The translations under genes were made by a program, and so were the position numbers. Source: Cavia porcellus (taxonomy: Eukaryota; Chordata; Mammalia; Rodentia; Caviidae). Taken from it: a stretch of DNA of 64,000 nt. A model generated the notes under the pieces. That model was not told the DNA's origin, did not search any database, and was given only the letters and a program-made list of their open reading frames with translations. The DNA is taken from assembly GCF_034190915.1 (NCBI RefSeq), contig NW_026947501.1, positions 3,844,001 to 3,908,000 on the forward strand, in the 5' to 3' direction. This document shows positions 37,051 through 51,377 of this stretch, in pieces (position 1 is the stretch's first letter; each line of letters opens with the position of its first letter).

Positions 37051-39329
37051 AAAAACATCGCTGGGTGGTGCGCAATGTAAGGGTTTCTAACCGGCCATTC
37101 ACTAGTAGGAGTGAGAAAAACATCACGGGGTGGTGTGAATCAGATGTTCTGAATTAGGCTAGGCAGTGAGTGGCAATGTAGGATGAAGAAAAGCACCACG
37201 GGGTGGTCAGCATGGGGAGGTCAGGAAACATGCATTGGCAACGTAGGATAGGTTTCTGAAAAACATCGCCGGGTGGTGCGCATTGTAAGGCTTTATAACA
37301 GGCCACTCAATAGAAGCAGTGAGAAAAACATCACAGGGTGGTGTGAATCGGAGTGCCTGAATTAGGATAGGCAGTGAGTGGCAATGTAGCATAGAGAAAA
37401 GCGTCACGGGGTGGTCAGCATGGGGAGTTCAGGAAACATGCAGTGGGAATGTAGGATAGGTTACTGAAATATATCGCGGAGTGCTGCGCATTGTAAGGAT
37501 TTCTAACAGGCCATTCACTAGATGAAGTGAGAAAAACATCACAGGGTGGTTTGAATCCGAGGGCCTGAATCAAGATAGACAGTGAGTGGCAATGTCAGCT
37601 TGAGAAAAGCACCATGGGGTGGTTAGCATGTGGATGTCAGGAAACATGCAGTGGCAATATAGGATAGGGTTCTGAAAAACATCGCGGTGTGGTGCTCATT
37701 GTAAGGGTTTCCAAAGGATCTTTCACTAGTAGGAGTGGGAAAAACATCACTGGGTGGTGTGAATCGGAGGGCCTGAATCAGGATAGGCCTGAGTGGCAAT
37801 GAAGAATAGAGAAAAGCACAACGGGGTGGTCAGGATGGGGAGGTCAGGAAACATGCAGTGGCAATGTAGCATAGCGTTCTGAAAAACATCGCTCGGTAGT
37901 GCGGATTGTAAGGCTTTCTAACAGGCCATTCATTAGTAGAAGTGAGAAATACATCATGGTGTGGTGTGAATCGGAGGGCCTGAATCAAGATAGACAGTGA
38001 GTGGCAATGTACGATGGAGAAAAGCACCAAGGGGTGGCGAGCATTGTGAGGTCAGGAAGAATGCATTGGCAATGTAGGATAGGTTTTTGAAAAAAAAAAA
38101 AAAGCGGGGTGGTGCGCATTGTAAGGCTTTCTAACAGGCCATTCACTAGCAGGAGTGAGTAAAACATCACAGGTGGTGTGAATCGGAGGGCCTGAATTAG
38201 GATAGGCAGTGAGTGGCAATGTAGGATGGAGAAAAGCACCACGGGGTGGGTGTCATGGGGATGTCAGGAAACATGCAGTGGCAATGTAGGATAGTTTTCT
38301 GAAAAACATCACGGGGTGGTGCGGATTGTAAGGGTTTCTAACTGGCCATTCACTAGTAGGAGTGAGAAAAACATCACGGGGTCATGTGAATCAGATGTTC
38401 TGAATTAGGATAGGCAGTGAGTGCAATGTAGGATGGAGAAAAGCACCACGGGTTGGTGAGCATGGGGAGGTCAGGAAACATGCAATGGCAATGTAGGACA
38501 GGTTTCTGAAAAACATCGCAGGGTGGTGCGCATACTAATGATTTCTAACATGCCATTCACAAGTAGGAGTGAAAAAAACATCACGGGATGGTGTGAATCA
38601 GAGGGCCTGAATTAGGATAGGCTGTGATTGGCAATGTAAGATGGAGAAAAGCACCTGGGGTTTTTCAGCATGTGGAGGCAAGGAAACATGCAGTGGCAAT
38701 GTAGAATAAGTTTCGGATAAACATCGCTGGGTGGTGCGCATGGTAAGGGTTTCTAACAGGCCATTCACTAATAGGAGTGAGAACAACATCACGGGGTGGT
38801 GTGAATCGGAGGGCCGGAATTAGGATAGGCACTGAGTGGCAATGTAGGATGGAGAAAAGCACCACAGGGTGGTCAGCATGGGGAGGTGAGGAAACATGCA
38901 GTGGCAATGTAGGATAGGTTTCGGGAAAAAAAGTGGGGTAGTGCGCATTGTAAGGCTTTCTAACAGTCAATTCACTAGAAGAAGTGAGAAAAACATCACG
39001 TGTGGTGTGAATCGGAGGGCCTAAATTAGGATAGGCAGTGAGTGGCAATATAGGATAGAGAAAAGCACCATGGGGTGGTCATCATGGGGAGGTCAGGAAA
39101 CATGCATTTCCAATGTATGATAGGTTTCTGAAAAACATCGCCGGGTGGTGCGCATTGTAAGTCTTTATAACAGGCCATTCACTAGAAGCAGTGAGAAAAA
39201 CATCACAGGGTGGTTTGAATCGGAGGGCCTGAATTAGGATAGGCAGTGAGTGGCAATGTAGCATAGAGAAAAGCGCCACAGGGTGGTCAGCATGGGGAGG
39301 TCAGGAAACATGCAGTGGGAATGTAGGAT
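37051..39329 (+). repeat. Mixed monomers linking the two HOR-H copies
   Basis: The first part (37,190-38,080) matches 16,500-17,400, including the unusual tagatgaagtgag and tgtcagcttgagaaaagc variants. The later part (38,440-39,280) matches HOR-C at 45,290-46,130 at an offset of 6,846. It contains the longest A-tract noticed (38,090-38,103). Confidence 0.75.
38090..38103 (+). repeat. A14 homopolymer expansion within a monomer
   Basis: The consensus A5 followed by CATC is replaced by 14 consecutive A residues before gcggggtggtg. Comparable tracts are A11 at 26,718-26,728, A13 at 52,833-52,845, A13 at 59,038-59,050 and A12 at 59,873-59,884. Confidence 0.9.
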
Positions 39330-42300
39330 AGGTTTCTGAAAAAAAATGTGGGGTGGTGCGCATTGTAACAGTTTCTAACAGGCCATTCACTAGTAGGAGT
39401 GAGAAAAACATCACGGGGTGGTGTGAAACACAAAGCCTGAATTAGGATAGGCAGTGAGTGGCAATGTAGGATGGAGAAAAGCACCACGGGGTGGTTGTCA
39501 TGGGGATGTCAGGAAACATGCAGTGGCAATGTAGGATAATTTTCTGAAAATCATCACGGGGTGGTGCGGATTGTAAGGGTTTCTAACTGGCCATTCACTA
39601 GGAGGAGTGAGAAAAACATCACGGGGTCGTGTGAATCAGATGTTCTGAATTAGGATAGGCAGTGAGTGCAATGTAGGATGGAGAAAAGCACCACGGGTTG
39701 GTGAGCATTCTGAGGTCAGGAAATGTGAAATGGCAGTGTAGGATAGGTTTCTGAAAAACATCGCATGGTTGTGCACATTGTAAGGGTTTGTAGCAGGCCA
39801 TTCACTATTAGGAGTGAGAAAATCATCTCAGGGTGGTGTGAATCGGAGGGCCTGAATTAGGATAGGCACTGAGTGGCAATGAAGAATGGAGAAAAGCACC
39901 ACGGGGTGGTCAACATGGGGAGGTCAGGAAACATGCAATGGCAATGTAGGATAGGTTTCTAAAAAACATCGAGGTGTGGTGCACATTGTAAGGGTTGCAA
40001 ACAGGCCATTCACTAGTAGGAGTGAGAAAAACATCAGGGGGTGGTGTGAATCGGAGTGCCTGAATTAGGATAGGCAGTGAGTGGCAATGTAGAATGGAGA
40101 AAAGCACCACGGGTTGGTGAGCATGGTGAGGTCAGGAAACATGCGATGGCAATGTAGGATAGGTTTCTGAAAAACATCGCAGGTGTTGAGCATTGTAAGG
40201 GTTTCTAACAGGCGATTCACTAGTAGGAGTGAGAAAAACATCACGGGGTGGTTTGAATCAGATGCTCTGAATTAGGATAGGCAGTGAGTGGCAATGTAAA
40301 ATGGAAAAAACACCAAGGAGTGGTCAGCATGGGGAGGTCAGGAAACATGGGGTGGCAATGTAGGATAGGATTCTGAAAAACATCGCGGGGTGGTGCGCAA
40401 TATAAGGGTTTCAAACAGGCCATTCACTAGTAGGAGTGAGAAAAACATCACGGGGTGGTGTGAATCGAAGGGCCTGAATTATGATGGGCAGTGTGTGGCA
40501 ATATAGGAAGGAGAAAAGCACCATGGGGTGGTCAGCATGTGGAGGTCAGGAAACATGCAGTGGCAATGTAGGACAGCTTTCTGAAAAACATCGGGGGGTG
40601 GTGCGCATTGTTAGTGTTTCTAACAGGCCATTCACTAGGAGAAGTGATAAAAACATCACAGGGTGGTGTGAATCGGAGGGCCTGAATCAGGATAGGCAGT
40701 GAGTGGCAATGTAGGATGGAGAAAAGCACCATGGCGTGGTCAAGATGGTTAGGTCAGGAAACATGCAGTGGCAATGTAGGAGAGGTTTCTGAAAAACATC
40801 GCCAGGTAGTGCGCATTGTAAGGCTTTCTAACAGACCATTCACTAGTAGGGGTGAGAAAAACATCATGGGGTGGTGTGAATCGGAGGGCTTGAATTTGGA
40901 TAGGCAGTGAGTGCTAACGTAAAATGGAGAAAAGCACCTCGGTGTGGTCAGTATGTTGAGGTGAGGAAACATGCAGTGGCAATGTAGGATAGGTTTCTGG
41001 AAAACATCGCGGGGTGGTGCGCATTACAAGGGTTTCTAAAAGGCCATTCACTAGTAGGAGTGAGAAAAATATAACGGAGTGGTGTAAATCAGAGGGCCTG
41101 ATTCAGGATAGGCAGTGAGTGGCAATGTAGGATGGAGAAAAGCACCACGGGGTGGTCAGGATGGGGAGGTCAGGAAACATGCAGTGGCAATGCAGGATGG
41201 GTTTCTGAAAAACATCACGGGGTTGGGCGCATTGTAAGGGTAACTAACAGGCCATTCACTAGTAGGAGTGAGAAATACATCATGGTGTGGTGTGAATCGG
41301 AGGGCCTGAATCAAGTTAGACAATGATTGGCAATGTAGGATGGAGAAAAGCACCATGGGTTTGTGAGCATGGGGAGGTCAGGAAACATGCAGTGGCAATG
41401 TAGGATAGGTTTCTGAAAAACATCGCGGGGCGGTGCGCATTGTAACGGTTTCTAACAAGCCATTCACTAGTAGGAGTGAGAAAAACATCACAGCGTGGTT
41501 TGAATCAGATGGCCTGAATCAGGATAGGCAGTGAGTGGCAATGTAGGATGGAGAAAAGCACCACGGTGTGGTCAGCATGGGGAGGTCAGGAAACATGCAG
41601 TGTCAATGTAGGATAGGTTTCTGAAAAACATCGCGGGTGGTGAGAATTGTAAGGGTTTCTAACAGGGCATTCACTGGAAGGAGTGAGAAAAAGATCACGG
41701 AGTGGTGTGAATCGAAGGGCCTGAATTATGATAGGCAGTGTGTGGCAATGTAGGAAGGAGAAAAGCACCATGGGGTGGTCAGCATCGGGAGGTCAGGAAA
41801 TATGCTGTGGCAATGTAGGACAGGTTTCTGAAAAACATCGGGGGGTGGTGCGCATTGTTAGTGTCTCTAACAGTCCATTCACTAGAAGAAGTTATAAAAA
41901 CATCACAGGGTGGTGTGAATCGAAGGGCCTGAATCAGGATAGGCAGAGAGTGGCAATGTAGAATGGAGAAAAGCACCATGGCTTGGTCAAGATGGTGAGG
42001 ACAGGAAACATGCAGTGGCAATGTAGGATTGGTTTCTGAAAAACATCGGGGTGTGGGGCCCATTGTAAGGGTTTGTAACAGGCCATTCTCTAGTAGCAGT
42101 GAGAAATACATCATGTGGTGGTGTGAATCGGAGGGCCTGAATCAAGATAGACAGTGAATGGCAATGTCGGATGGAGAAAAGCACCACGGGGAGGTCAGCA
42201 TGCGGAGGTCAGGAAACATGCAGTAGGAATGTAGGATAGGTTTCTGAAAAACATCGTGGGGTGGTGCTCATTGCAAGGGTTTCTAAAAGGCCTTTAACTA

Positions 42301-43904
42301 GTAGGATTGAGAAATACATCATGGTGTGGTGTGAATCGGAGGGTCTGAATTAGAATAAGCATTGAGTGTCAATGCAGGATGGAGAAAAGCACCACAGGGT
42401 GGTCAGCATGGGGAGGTGAGGAAACATGCAGTGGCAATGTAGGATAGGTTTCTGAAAAAAAAATGTGGGGTGGTGCGCACTGTAAGGGTTTCTAACAGGC
42501 CATTCAGTAGTAGGAGTGAGAAAAACATCACGGGGTGGTGTGAATCGGATGGCCTGAATTAGGATAGGCAGTGAGTGGCAATGTAGGATGGAGAAAAGCA
42601 CCACGGGGTGGGTGTCATGGGGATGTCAGGAAACATGCAGTGGCAATGTAGGATAATTTTCTGAAAAATTTCACGGGGTTGTGCGGATTGTAAGGGTTTC
42701 TAACTGGCCATTCACTAGTAGGAGTGAGAAAAACATCACGGGGTCGTGTGAATCAGATGTTCTGAATTAGGATAGGCAGTGTGTGCAATGTAGGATGGAG
42801 AAAAGCACCACGGGGTGGGTGTCATGGGGATGTCAGGAAACATGCAGAGGCAATGTAGGATAATTTTCTGAAAAACATCGCCGGGTGTTGCGCATTGTAA
42901 GGCTTTCTAACAGGCCATTCACTAGTAGGAGTGAGAAAAACATCACGGGGTGGTGTAAATTGGAGGGCCTGAATTAGGATAGGCAGTGAGTGGCAATGAA
43001 GAATGCAGAAAAGCCACACGGGGTGGTCAACATGGGGAGGTCAGGAAACATGCAATGGCAATGTTGGATAGGTTTCTGAAAAACATTGCGGGGTGGTGCG
43101 CATTGTAAGGCTTTCTAACAAGCCATTCACAGGTAGGAGTGAAAAAACATCACGGGGTGGTGTGAATCGGAGGGCCTGAATTAGGATAGGCACTGAGTGG
43201 CAATGAAGAATGGAGAAAAGCACCACGGGTTGGTGAGCATTTTGAGGTCAGGAAACATGAAAAGACAGTGTAGGATAGGTTTCTGAAAAACATCGCAGGG
43301 TTGTGCACATTGTAAGGGTTTGTAGCAGGCGATTCACTATTAGGAGTGAGAAAATCATCTCGGGGTCGTGTGAATCGGAGGGCCTGAATTAGGATAGGCA
43401 CTGAGTGGCAATGAAGAATGGAGAAAAGCACCACGGGGTGGTCAACATGGGGAGGTCAGGAAACATGCAATGGCAATGTAGGATAGGTTTCTGAAAAACA
43501 TCGAGGGGTGTTGCTCATTGTAAGGGATGCAAACAGGCAATTCACTAGTAGGAGTGAGAAAAACATCACGGGATGGTGTGAATCGGAGTGCCTGAATTAG
43601 GATAGGCAGTGAGTGGCAATGTAGAATGGAGAAAAGCCCCACGGGTTGGTGAGCATGGTGAGGTCAGGAAACATGCGATGGCAATGTAGGATAGGTTTCA
43701 GAAAAACATCGCAAGTGTTGAGCATTGTAAGGGTTTCTAACAAGCCATTCACTAGTAGAAGTGAGAAAAACATCACGGGTGGTTTGAATAAGATGCTCTG
43801 AATTAGGATAGGCAGTGAGTGGCAATGTAAAATGGAAAAAACACCACGGAGTGGTCGGCATGGGGAGGTAAGGAAACATGCGGTGGCAATGTAGGATAGG
43901 TTTC
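39330..43904 (+). repeat. HOR-H copy 2 (33-mer periodicity)
   Basis: This is the second copy of the older unit. It includes one extra monomer near 40,480-40,700 compared with copy 1. A smaller internal echo exists: the monomers at 36,585, 39,910 and 43,442 are near relatives spaced 3,325 and 3,532 bp, about 16 and 17 monomers. Agreement ends at about 43,905, where HOR-C begins. Confidence 0.78.
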
Positions 43905-46900
43905 TGAAAAACATCGGGTGGTGTGGCTCATTGTAACGGTTTCTAACAGGCCATTCACTAGTAGCAGTGAGAAATACATCATGTTGTGGTGTGAATCGGA
44001 GGGCCTGAATCAAGATAGACAGTGAGTGGCAATGTCGGATGGAGAAAAGCACCACGGGGTCGTCAGCATGGGGAGGTCAGGAAACATGTAGTAGCAATGT
44101 AGGATAGGATTCTGAAAAACATCGCGGGGTGGTGCTCATTGCAAGGGTTTCTAAAAGGCCTTTAACTAGTAGGAGTGATAAAAACATCACAGAGTGGTTT
44201 GAATCAGAGGGCCTGAATCAGGATAGGCAGTGAGTGGCAATGTAGAATGGAGAAAAGCACCACGGGTTGATGAGCATGGTGAGGTCAGGAAACATGCGAT
44301 GGCAATGTAGGATAGGTTTCAGAAAAACATCGCAGGTGTTGAGCATTGTGTTTCTAACAGGCCATTCACTAGTAGGAGTGAGAAAAACATCACGGGGTGG
44401 TGTGAATCGGAAAGCCTGAATTAGGATAGGCAGTGAGTGCAATGTAGGATGGAGAAAAGCACCACGGGGTGGTCAGCATGGGGAGGTCAGGAAACATGCA
44501 TTGGCAATGTAGGATACGTTTCTGAAAAACATCGCCGGGTGTTGCGCATTGTAAGGCTTTCTAACAGGCCATTCACTAGTAGGAGTGAGAAAAACATCAC
44601 GGGGTGGTGTAAATTGGAGGGCCTGAATTAGTATAGGCAGTGAGTGCCAATGAAGAATGCAGAAAAGCACCACGGGGTGGTCAACATGGGGAGGTCAGGA
44701 AACATGCAATGGCAATGTTGGATAGGTTTCTGAAAAACATTGCGGGGTAGTGCGCATTGTAAGGCTTTCTAACAAGCCATTCACAAGTAGGAGTATAAAA
44801 ACATCACGGGGTGGTGTGAATCGGAGTGCCTAAATTAGGATAGGCAGTGAGTGGCAATGTAGGATGGAGAAAAGCACCATGGCGTGGTCAAGATGGTGAC
44901 GTCAGGAAACATGCAGTGGCAATGTAGAAGAGGTTTCTGAAAAACATCGCCGGGTGGTGCGCATTGTAAGGCTTTCTAACAGAGCATTCACTAGTAGGGG
45001 TGAGAAAAACATCATGGGGTGGTGTGAATTGGAGGGCTTGAATTTGGATAGGCAGTGAGTGGCAATGTAGGACGGAGAAAAGCACCACGGGGTGGGTTTC
45101 ATGGGGATGTCAGGAAACATGCAGTGGCAATGTAGGATAGTTTTCTGAAAAACATCACGGGGTGGTGCGGATTGTAAGGGTTTCTAACTGGCCATTCACT
45201 AGTAGGAGTGAGAAAATCATCACGGGGTCATGTGAATCAGATGTTCTGAATTAGTATAGGCAGTGAGTGCAATGTAGGATGGAGAAAAGCACCACGGGTT
45301 GGTGAGCATGGGGAGGTCAGGAAACATGCAATGGCAATGTAGGACAGGTTTCTGAAAAACATCGCAGGGTGGTGCGCATACTAAGGATTTCTAACATGCC
45401 ATTCACAAGTAGGAGTGAAAAAAACATCACGGGATGGTGTGAATCAGAGGGCCTGAATTAGGATAGGCTGTGATTGGCAATGTAAGATGGAGAAAAGCAC
45501 CTGGGGTTTTTCAGCATGGGGAGGCAAGGAAACATGCAGTGGCAATGTAGAATAAGTTTCTGATAAACATCGCTGGGTGGTGCGCATGGTAAGGGTTTCT
45601 AACAGGCCATTCACTAATAGGAGTGAGAACAACATCACGGGGTGATGTGAATCGGAGGGCCGGAATTAGGATAGGCACTGAGTGGCAATGTAGGATGGAG
45701 AAAAGCACCACAGGGTGGTCAGCATGGGGAGGTGAGGAAACATGCAGTGGCAAAGTAGGATAGGTTTCGGGAAAAAAAGTGGGGTAGTGCGCATTGTAAG
45801 GCTTTCTAACAGTCAATTCACTAGAAGAAGTGAGAAAAACATCACGGGTGGTGTGAATCGGAGGGCCTAAATTAAGATAGGCAGTGAGTGGCAATATAGG
45901 ATAGAGAAAAGCACCATGGGGTGGTCATCATGGGGAGGTCAGGAAACATGCATTTGCAATGTATGATAGGTTTCTGAAAAACATCGCCGGGTGGTGCGCA
46001 TTGTAAGGCTTTATAACAGGCCATTCACTAGAAGCAGTGAGAAAAACATCACAGGGTGGTTTGAATCGGAGGGCCTGAATTAGGATAGGCAGTGAGTGGC
46101 AATGTAGCATAGAGAAAAGCGCCACAGGGTGGTCAGCATGGGGAGTTCAGGAAACATGCAGTGGGAATGTAGGATAGGTTTCTGAAAAAAAAATGTGGGG
46201 TGGTGCGCATTGTAACAGTTTCTAACAGGCCATTCACTAGTAGGAGTGAGAAAAACATCACGGGGTGGTGTGAAATAGAAAGCCTGAATTAGGATAGGCA
46301 GTGAGTGGCAATGTAGGATGGAGAAAAGCACCACGGGGTGGTTGTCATGGGGATGTCAGGAAACATGCAGTGGCAATGTAGGATAATTTTCTGAAAAACA
46401 TCACGAGGTGGTGCGCATTGTAAGGCTTTCTAACAGACCATTCACTAGTAGGGGTGAGAAAAACATCATGGGGTGGTGTGAATCAGAGGGCTTGAATTTG
46501 GATAGGCAGTGAGTGCTAACGTAAAATGGAGAAAAGCACCTCGGTGTGGTCAGTATGTTGAAGTGAGGAAACATGCAGTGGCAATGTAGGATAGGTTTCT
46601 GGAAAACATCGCGTGGTGGTGCGCATTATAAGGGTTTCTAAAAGGCCATTCACTAGTAGGAGTGAGAAAAATATAACGGAGTGGTGTAAATCAGAGGGCC
46701 TGATTCAGGATAGGCAGTGAGTGGCAATGTAGGATGGAGAAAAGCACCACGGGGTGGTCAGGATTTGGAGGTCAGGAAACATGCAGTGGCAATGCAGGAT
46801 CGGTTTCTGAAAAACATCACGGGGTTGGGCGCATTGTAAGGGTAACTAACAGGCCATTCACTAGTAGGAGTGAGAAATATATCATGGTGTGGTGTGAATC

Positions 46901-47639
46901 GGAGGGCCTGAATCAAGTTAGACAGTGATTGGCAATGTAGGATGGAGAAAAGCACCATGGGTTTGTGAGCATGGGGAGGTCAGGAAACATGCAGTAGCAA
47001 TGTAGGATAGGATTCTGAAAAACATCGCGGGGTGGTGCTCATTGCAAGGGTTTCTAAAAGGCCTTTAACTAGTAGGAGTGAGAAATACATCATGGTGTGG
47101 TGTGAATCGGAGGGTCTGGATTAGAATAAGCATTGAGTGTCAATGCAGGATGGAGAAAAGCACCACAGGGTGGTCAGCATGGGGAGGTGAGGAAACATGC
47201 AGTGGCAATGTAGGATAGGTTTCTGAAAAAAAAATGTGGGGTGGTGCGCACTGTAAGGGTTTCTAACAGGCCATTCAGTAGTAGGAGTGAGAAAAACATC
47301 ACGGGGTGGTGTGAATCGGATGGCCTGAATTAGGATAGGCAGTGAGTGGCAATGTAGGATGGAGAAAAGCACAACGGGGTGGGTGTCATGGGGATGTCAG
47401 GAAACATGCAGTGGCAATGTAGGATAATTTTCTGAAAAACTTCACGGGGTGGTGCGGATTGTAAGGGTTTCTAACTGGCCATTCACTAGTAGGAGTGAGA
47501 AAAACATCACGGGGTCGTGTGAATCAGATGTTCAGAATTAGGATAGGCAGTGAGTGCAATGTAGGATGGAGAAAAGCACCACGGGGTGGTCAGCATGGGG
47601 AGGTCAGGAAACATGCATTGGCAATGTAGGATAGGTTTC
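43905..47639 (+). repeat. HOR-C copy 1 (18-mer)
   Basis: The unit is 3,735 bp and repeats at 47,640. Compared with copy 2 it lacks 4 bp near 44,350 (gagcattgtgtttc against gagcattgtaagtgtttc). It also keeps one base in ggtttctaaaagg that copy 2 has lost near 47,884. The order at 45,290-46,130 continues that of the older H-period neighbourhood. Confidence 0.9.
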
Positions 47640-50600
47640 TGAAAAACATCGGGTGGTGTGGCTCATTGTAAGGGTTTCTAACAGGCCATTCACTAGTAGC
47701 AGTGAGAAATACATCATGTTGTGGTGTGAATCGGAGGGCCTGAATCATGATAGACAGTGAGTGGCAATGTCGGATGGAGAAAAGCACCACGGGGTCGTCA
47801 GCATGGGGAGGTCAGGAAACATGTAGTAGCAATGTAGGATAGGATTCTGAAAAACATCGTGGGGTGGTGCTCATTGCAAGGGTTTTAAAAGGCCTTTAAC
47901 TAGTAGGAGTGAGAAAAACATCACAGCGTGGTTTGAATCAGAGGGCCTGAATCAGGATAGGCAGTGAGTGGCAATGTAAAATGGAGAAAAGCACCACGGG
48001 TTGGTGAGCATGGTGAGGTCAGGAAACATGCGATGGCAATGTAGGATAGGTTTCAGAAAAACATCGCAGGTGTTGAGCATTGTAAGTGTTTCTAACAGGC
48101 CATTCACTAGTAGGAGTGAGAAAAACATCACGGGGTGGTGTGAATCGGAAAGCCTGAATTAGGATAGGCAGTGAGTGCAATGTAGGATGGAGAAAAGCAC
48201 CACGGGGTGGTCAGCATGGGGAGGTCAGGAAACATGCATTGGCAATGTAGGATACGTTTCTGAAAAACATCGCCGGGTGTTGCGCATTGTAAGGCTTTCT
48301 AACAGGCCATTCACTAGTAGGAGTGAGAAAAACATCACGGGGTGGTGTAAATTGGAGGCCCTGAATTAGTATAGGCAGTGAGTGGCAATGAAGAATGCAG
48401 AAAAGCACCACGGGGTGGTCAACATGGGGAGGTCAGGAAACATGCAATGGCAATGTTGGATAGGTTTCTGAAAAACATTGCGGGGTGGTGCGCATTGTAA
48501 GGCTTTCTAACAAGCCATTCACAAGTAGGAGTATAAAAACATCACGGGGTGGTGTGAATCGGAGTGCCTGAATTAGGATAGGCAGTGAGTGGCAATGTAG
48601 GATGGAGAAAAGCACCATGGCGTGGTCAAGATGGTGACGTCAGGAAACATGCAGTGGCAATGTAGGAGAGGTTTCTGAAAAACATCGCCGGGTGGTGCGC
48701 ATTGTAAGGCTTTCTAACAGAGCATTCACTAGTAGGGGTGAGAAAAACATCATGGGGTGGTGTGAATTGGAGGGCTTGAATTTGGATAGGCAGTGAGTGG
48801 CAATGTAGGACGGAGAAAAGCACCACGGGGTGGGTTTCATGGGGATGTCAGGAAACATGCAGTGGCAATGTAGGATAGTTTTCTGAAAAACATCACGGGG
48901 TGGTGCGGATTGTAAGGGTTTCTAACTGGCCATTCACTAGTAGGAGTGAGAAAAACATCACGGGGTCATGTGAATCAGATGTTCTGAATTAGTATAGGCA
49001 GTGAGTGCAATGTAGGATGGAGAAAAGCACCACGGGTTGGTGAGCATGGGGAGGTCAGGAAACATGCAATGGCAATGTAGGACAGGTTTCTGAAAAACAT
49101 CGCAGGGTGGTGCGCATACTAAGGATTTCTAACATGCCATTCACAAGTAGGAGTGAAAAAAACATCACGGGATGGTGTGAATCAGAGGGCCTGAATTAGG
49201 ATAGGCTGTGATTGGCAATGTAAGATGGAGAAAAGCACCTGGGGTTTTTCAGCATGGGGAGGCAAGGAAACATGCAGTGGCAATGTAGAATAAGTTTCTG
49301 ATAAACATCGCTGGGTGGTGCGCATGGTAAGGGTTTCTAACAGGCCATTCACTAGTAGGAGTGAGAACAACATCACGGGGTGATGTGAATCGGAGGGCCG
49401 GAATTAGGATAGGCACTGAGTGGCAATGTAGGATGGAGAAAAGCACCACAGGGTGGTCAGCATGGGGAGGTGAGGAAACATGCAGTGGCAAAGTAGGATA
49501 GGTTTCGGGAAAAAAAGTGGGGTAGTGCGCATTGTAAGGCTTTCTAACAGTCAATTCACTAGAAGAAGTGAGAAAAACATCACGGGTGGTGTGAATCGGA
49601 GGGCCTAAATTAAGATAGGCAGTGAGTGGCAATATAGGAAAGAGAAAAGCACCATGGGGTGGTCATCATGGGGAGGTCAGGAAACATGCATTTGCAATGT
49701 ATGATAGGTTTCTGAAAAACATCGCCGGGTGGTGCGCATTGTAAGGCTTTATAACAGGCCATTCACTAGAAGCAGTGAGAAAAACATCACAGGGTGGTTT
49801 GAATCGGAGGGCCTGAATTAGGATAGGCAGTGAGTGGCAATGTAGCATAGAGAAAAGCGCCACAGGGTGGTCAGCATGGGGAGGTCAGGAAACATGCAAT
49901 GGGAATGTAGGATAGGTTTCTGAAAAAAAAATGTGGGGTGGTGCGCATTGTAACAGTTTCTAACAGGCCATTCACTAGTAGGAGTGAGAAAAACATCACG
50001 GGGTGGTGTGAAATAGAAAGCCTGAATTAGGATAGGCAGTGAGTGGCAATGTAGGATGGAGAAAAGCACCACGGGGTGGTTGTCATGGGGATGTCAGGAA
50101 ACATGCAGTGGCAATGTAGGATAATTTTCTGAAAAACATCACGAGGTGGTGCGCATTGTAAGGCTTTCTAACAGACCATTCACTAGTAGGGGTGAGAAAA
50201 ACATCATGGGGTGGTGTGAATCAGAGGGCTTGAATTTGGATAGGCAGTGAGTGCTAACATAAAATGGAGAAAAGCACCTCGGTGTGGTCAGTATGTTGAA
50301 GTGAGGAAATATGCAGTGGCAATGTAGGATAGGTTTCTGGAAAACATCGCGGGGTGGTGCGCATTATAAGGGTTTCTAAAAGGCCATTCACTAGTAGGAG
50401 TGAGAAAAATATAACGGAGTGGTGTAAATCAGAGGGCCTGATTCAGGATAGGCAGTGAGTGGCAATGTAGGATGGAGAAAAGCACCACGGGGTGGTCAGG
50501 ATTTGGAGGTCAGGAAACATGCAGTGGCAATGCAGGATCGGTTTCTGAAAAACATCACGGGGTTGGGCGCATTGTAAGGGTAACTAACAGGCCATTCACT

Positions 50601-51377
50601 AGTAGGAGTGAGAAATACATCATGGTGTGGTGTGAATCGGAGGGCCTGAATCAAGTTAGACAGTGATTGGCAATGTAGGATGGAGAAAAGCACCATGGGT
50701 TTGTGAGCATGGGGAGGTCAGGAAACATGCAGTAGCAATGTAGGATAGGATTCTGAAAAACATCGCGGGGTGGTGCTCATTGCAAGGGTTTCTAAAAGGC
50801 CTTTAGCTAGTAGGAGTGAGAAATACATCATGGTGTGGTGTGAATCGGAGGGTCTGAATTAGAATAAGCATTGAGTGTCAATGCAGGATGGAGAAAAGCA
50901 CCACAGGGTGGTCAGCATGGGGAGGTGAGGAAACATGCAGTGGCAATGTAGGATAGGTTTCTGAAAAAAAAATGTGGGGTGGTGCGCACTGTAAGGGTTT
51001 CTAACAGGCCATTCAGTAGTAGGAGTGAGAAAAACATCACGGGGTGGTGTGAATCGGATGGCCTGAATTAGGATAGGCAGTGAGTGGCAATGTAGGATGG
51101 AGAAAAGCACAACGGGGTGGGTGTCATGGGGATTTCAGGAAACATGCAGTGGCAATGTAGGATAATTTTCTGAAAAACTTCACGGGGTGGTGCGGATTGT
51201 AAGGGTTTCTAACTGGCCATTCACTAGTAGGAGTGAGGAAAACATCACGGGGTCGTGTGAATCAGATGTTCAGAATTAGGATAGGCAGTGAGTGCAATGT
51301 AGGATGGAGAAAAGCACCACGGGGTGGTCAGCATGGGGAGGTCAGGAAACATGCATTGGCAATGTAGGATAGGTTTC
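47640..51377 (+). repeat. HOR-C copy 2 (18-mer)
   Basis: The unit is 3,738 bp and near-identical to copy 1 throughout. The marker aacatcgggtggtgtggctc opens the unit at 43,911, 47,646 and 51,384. Confidence 0.92.
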
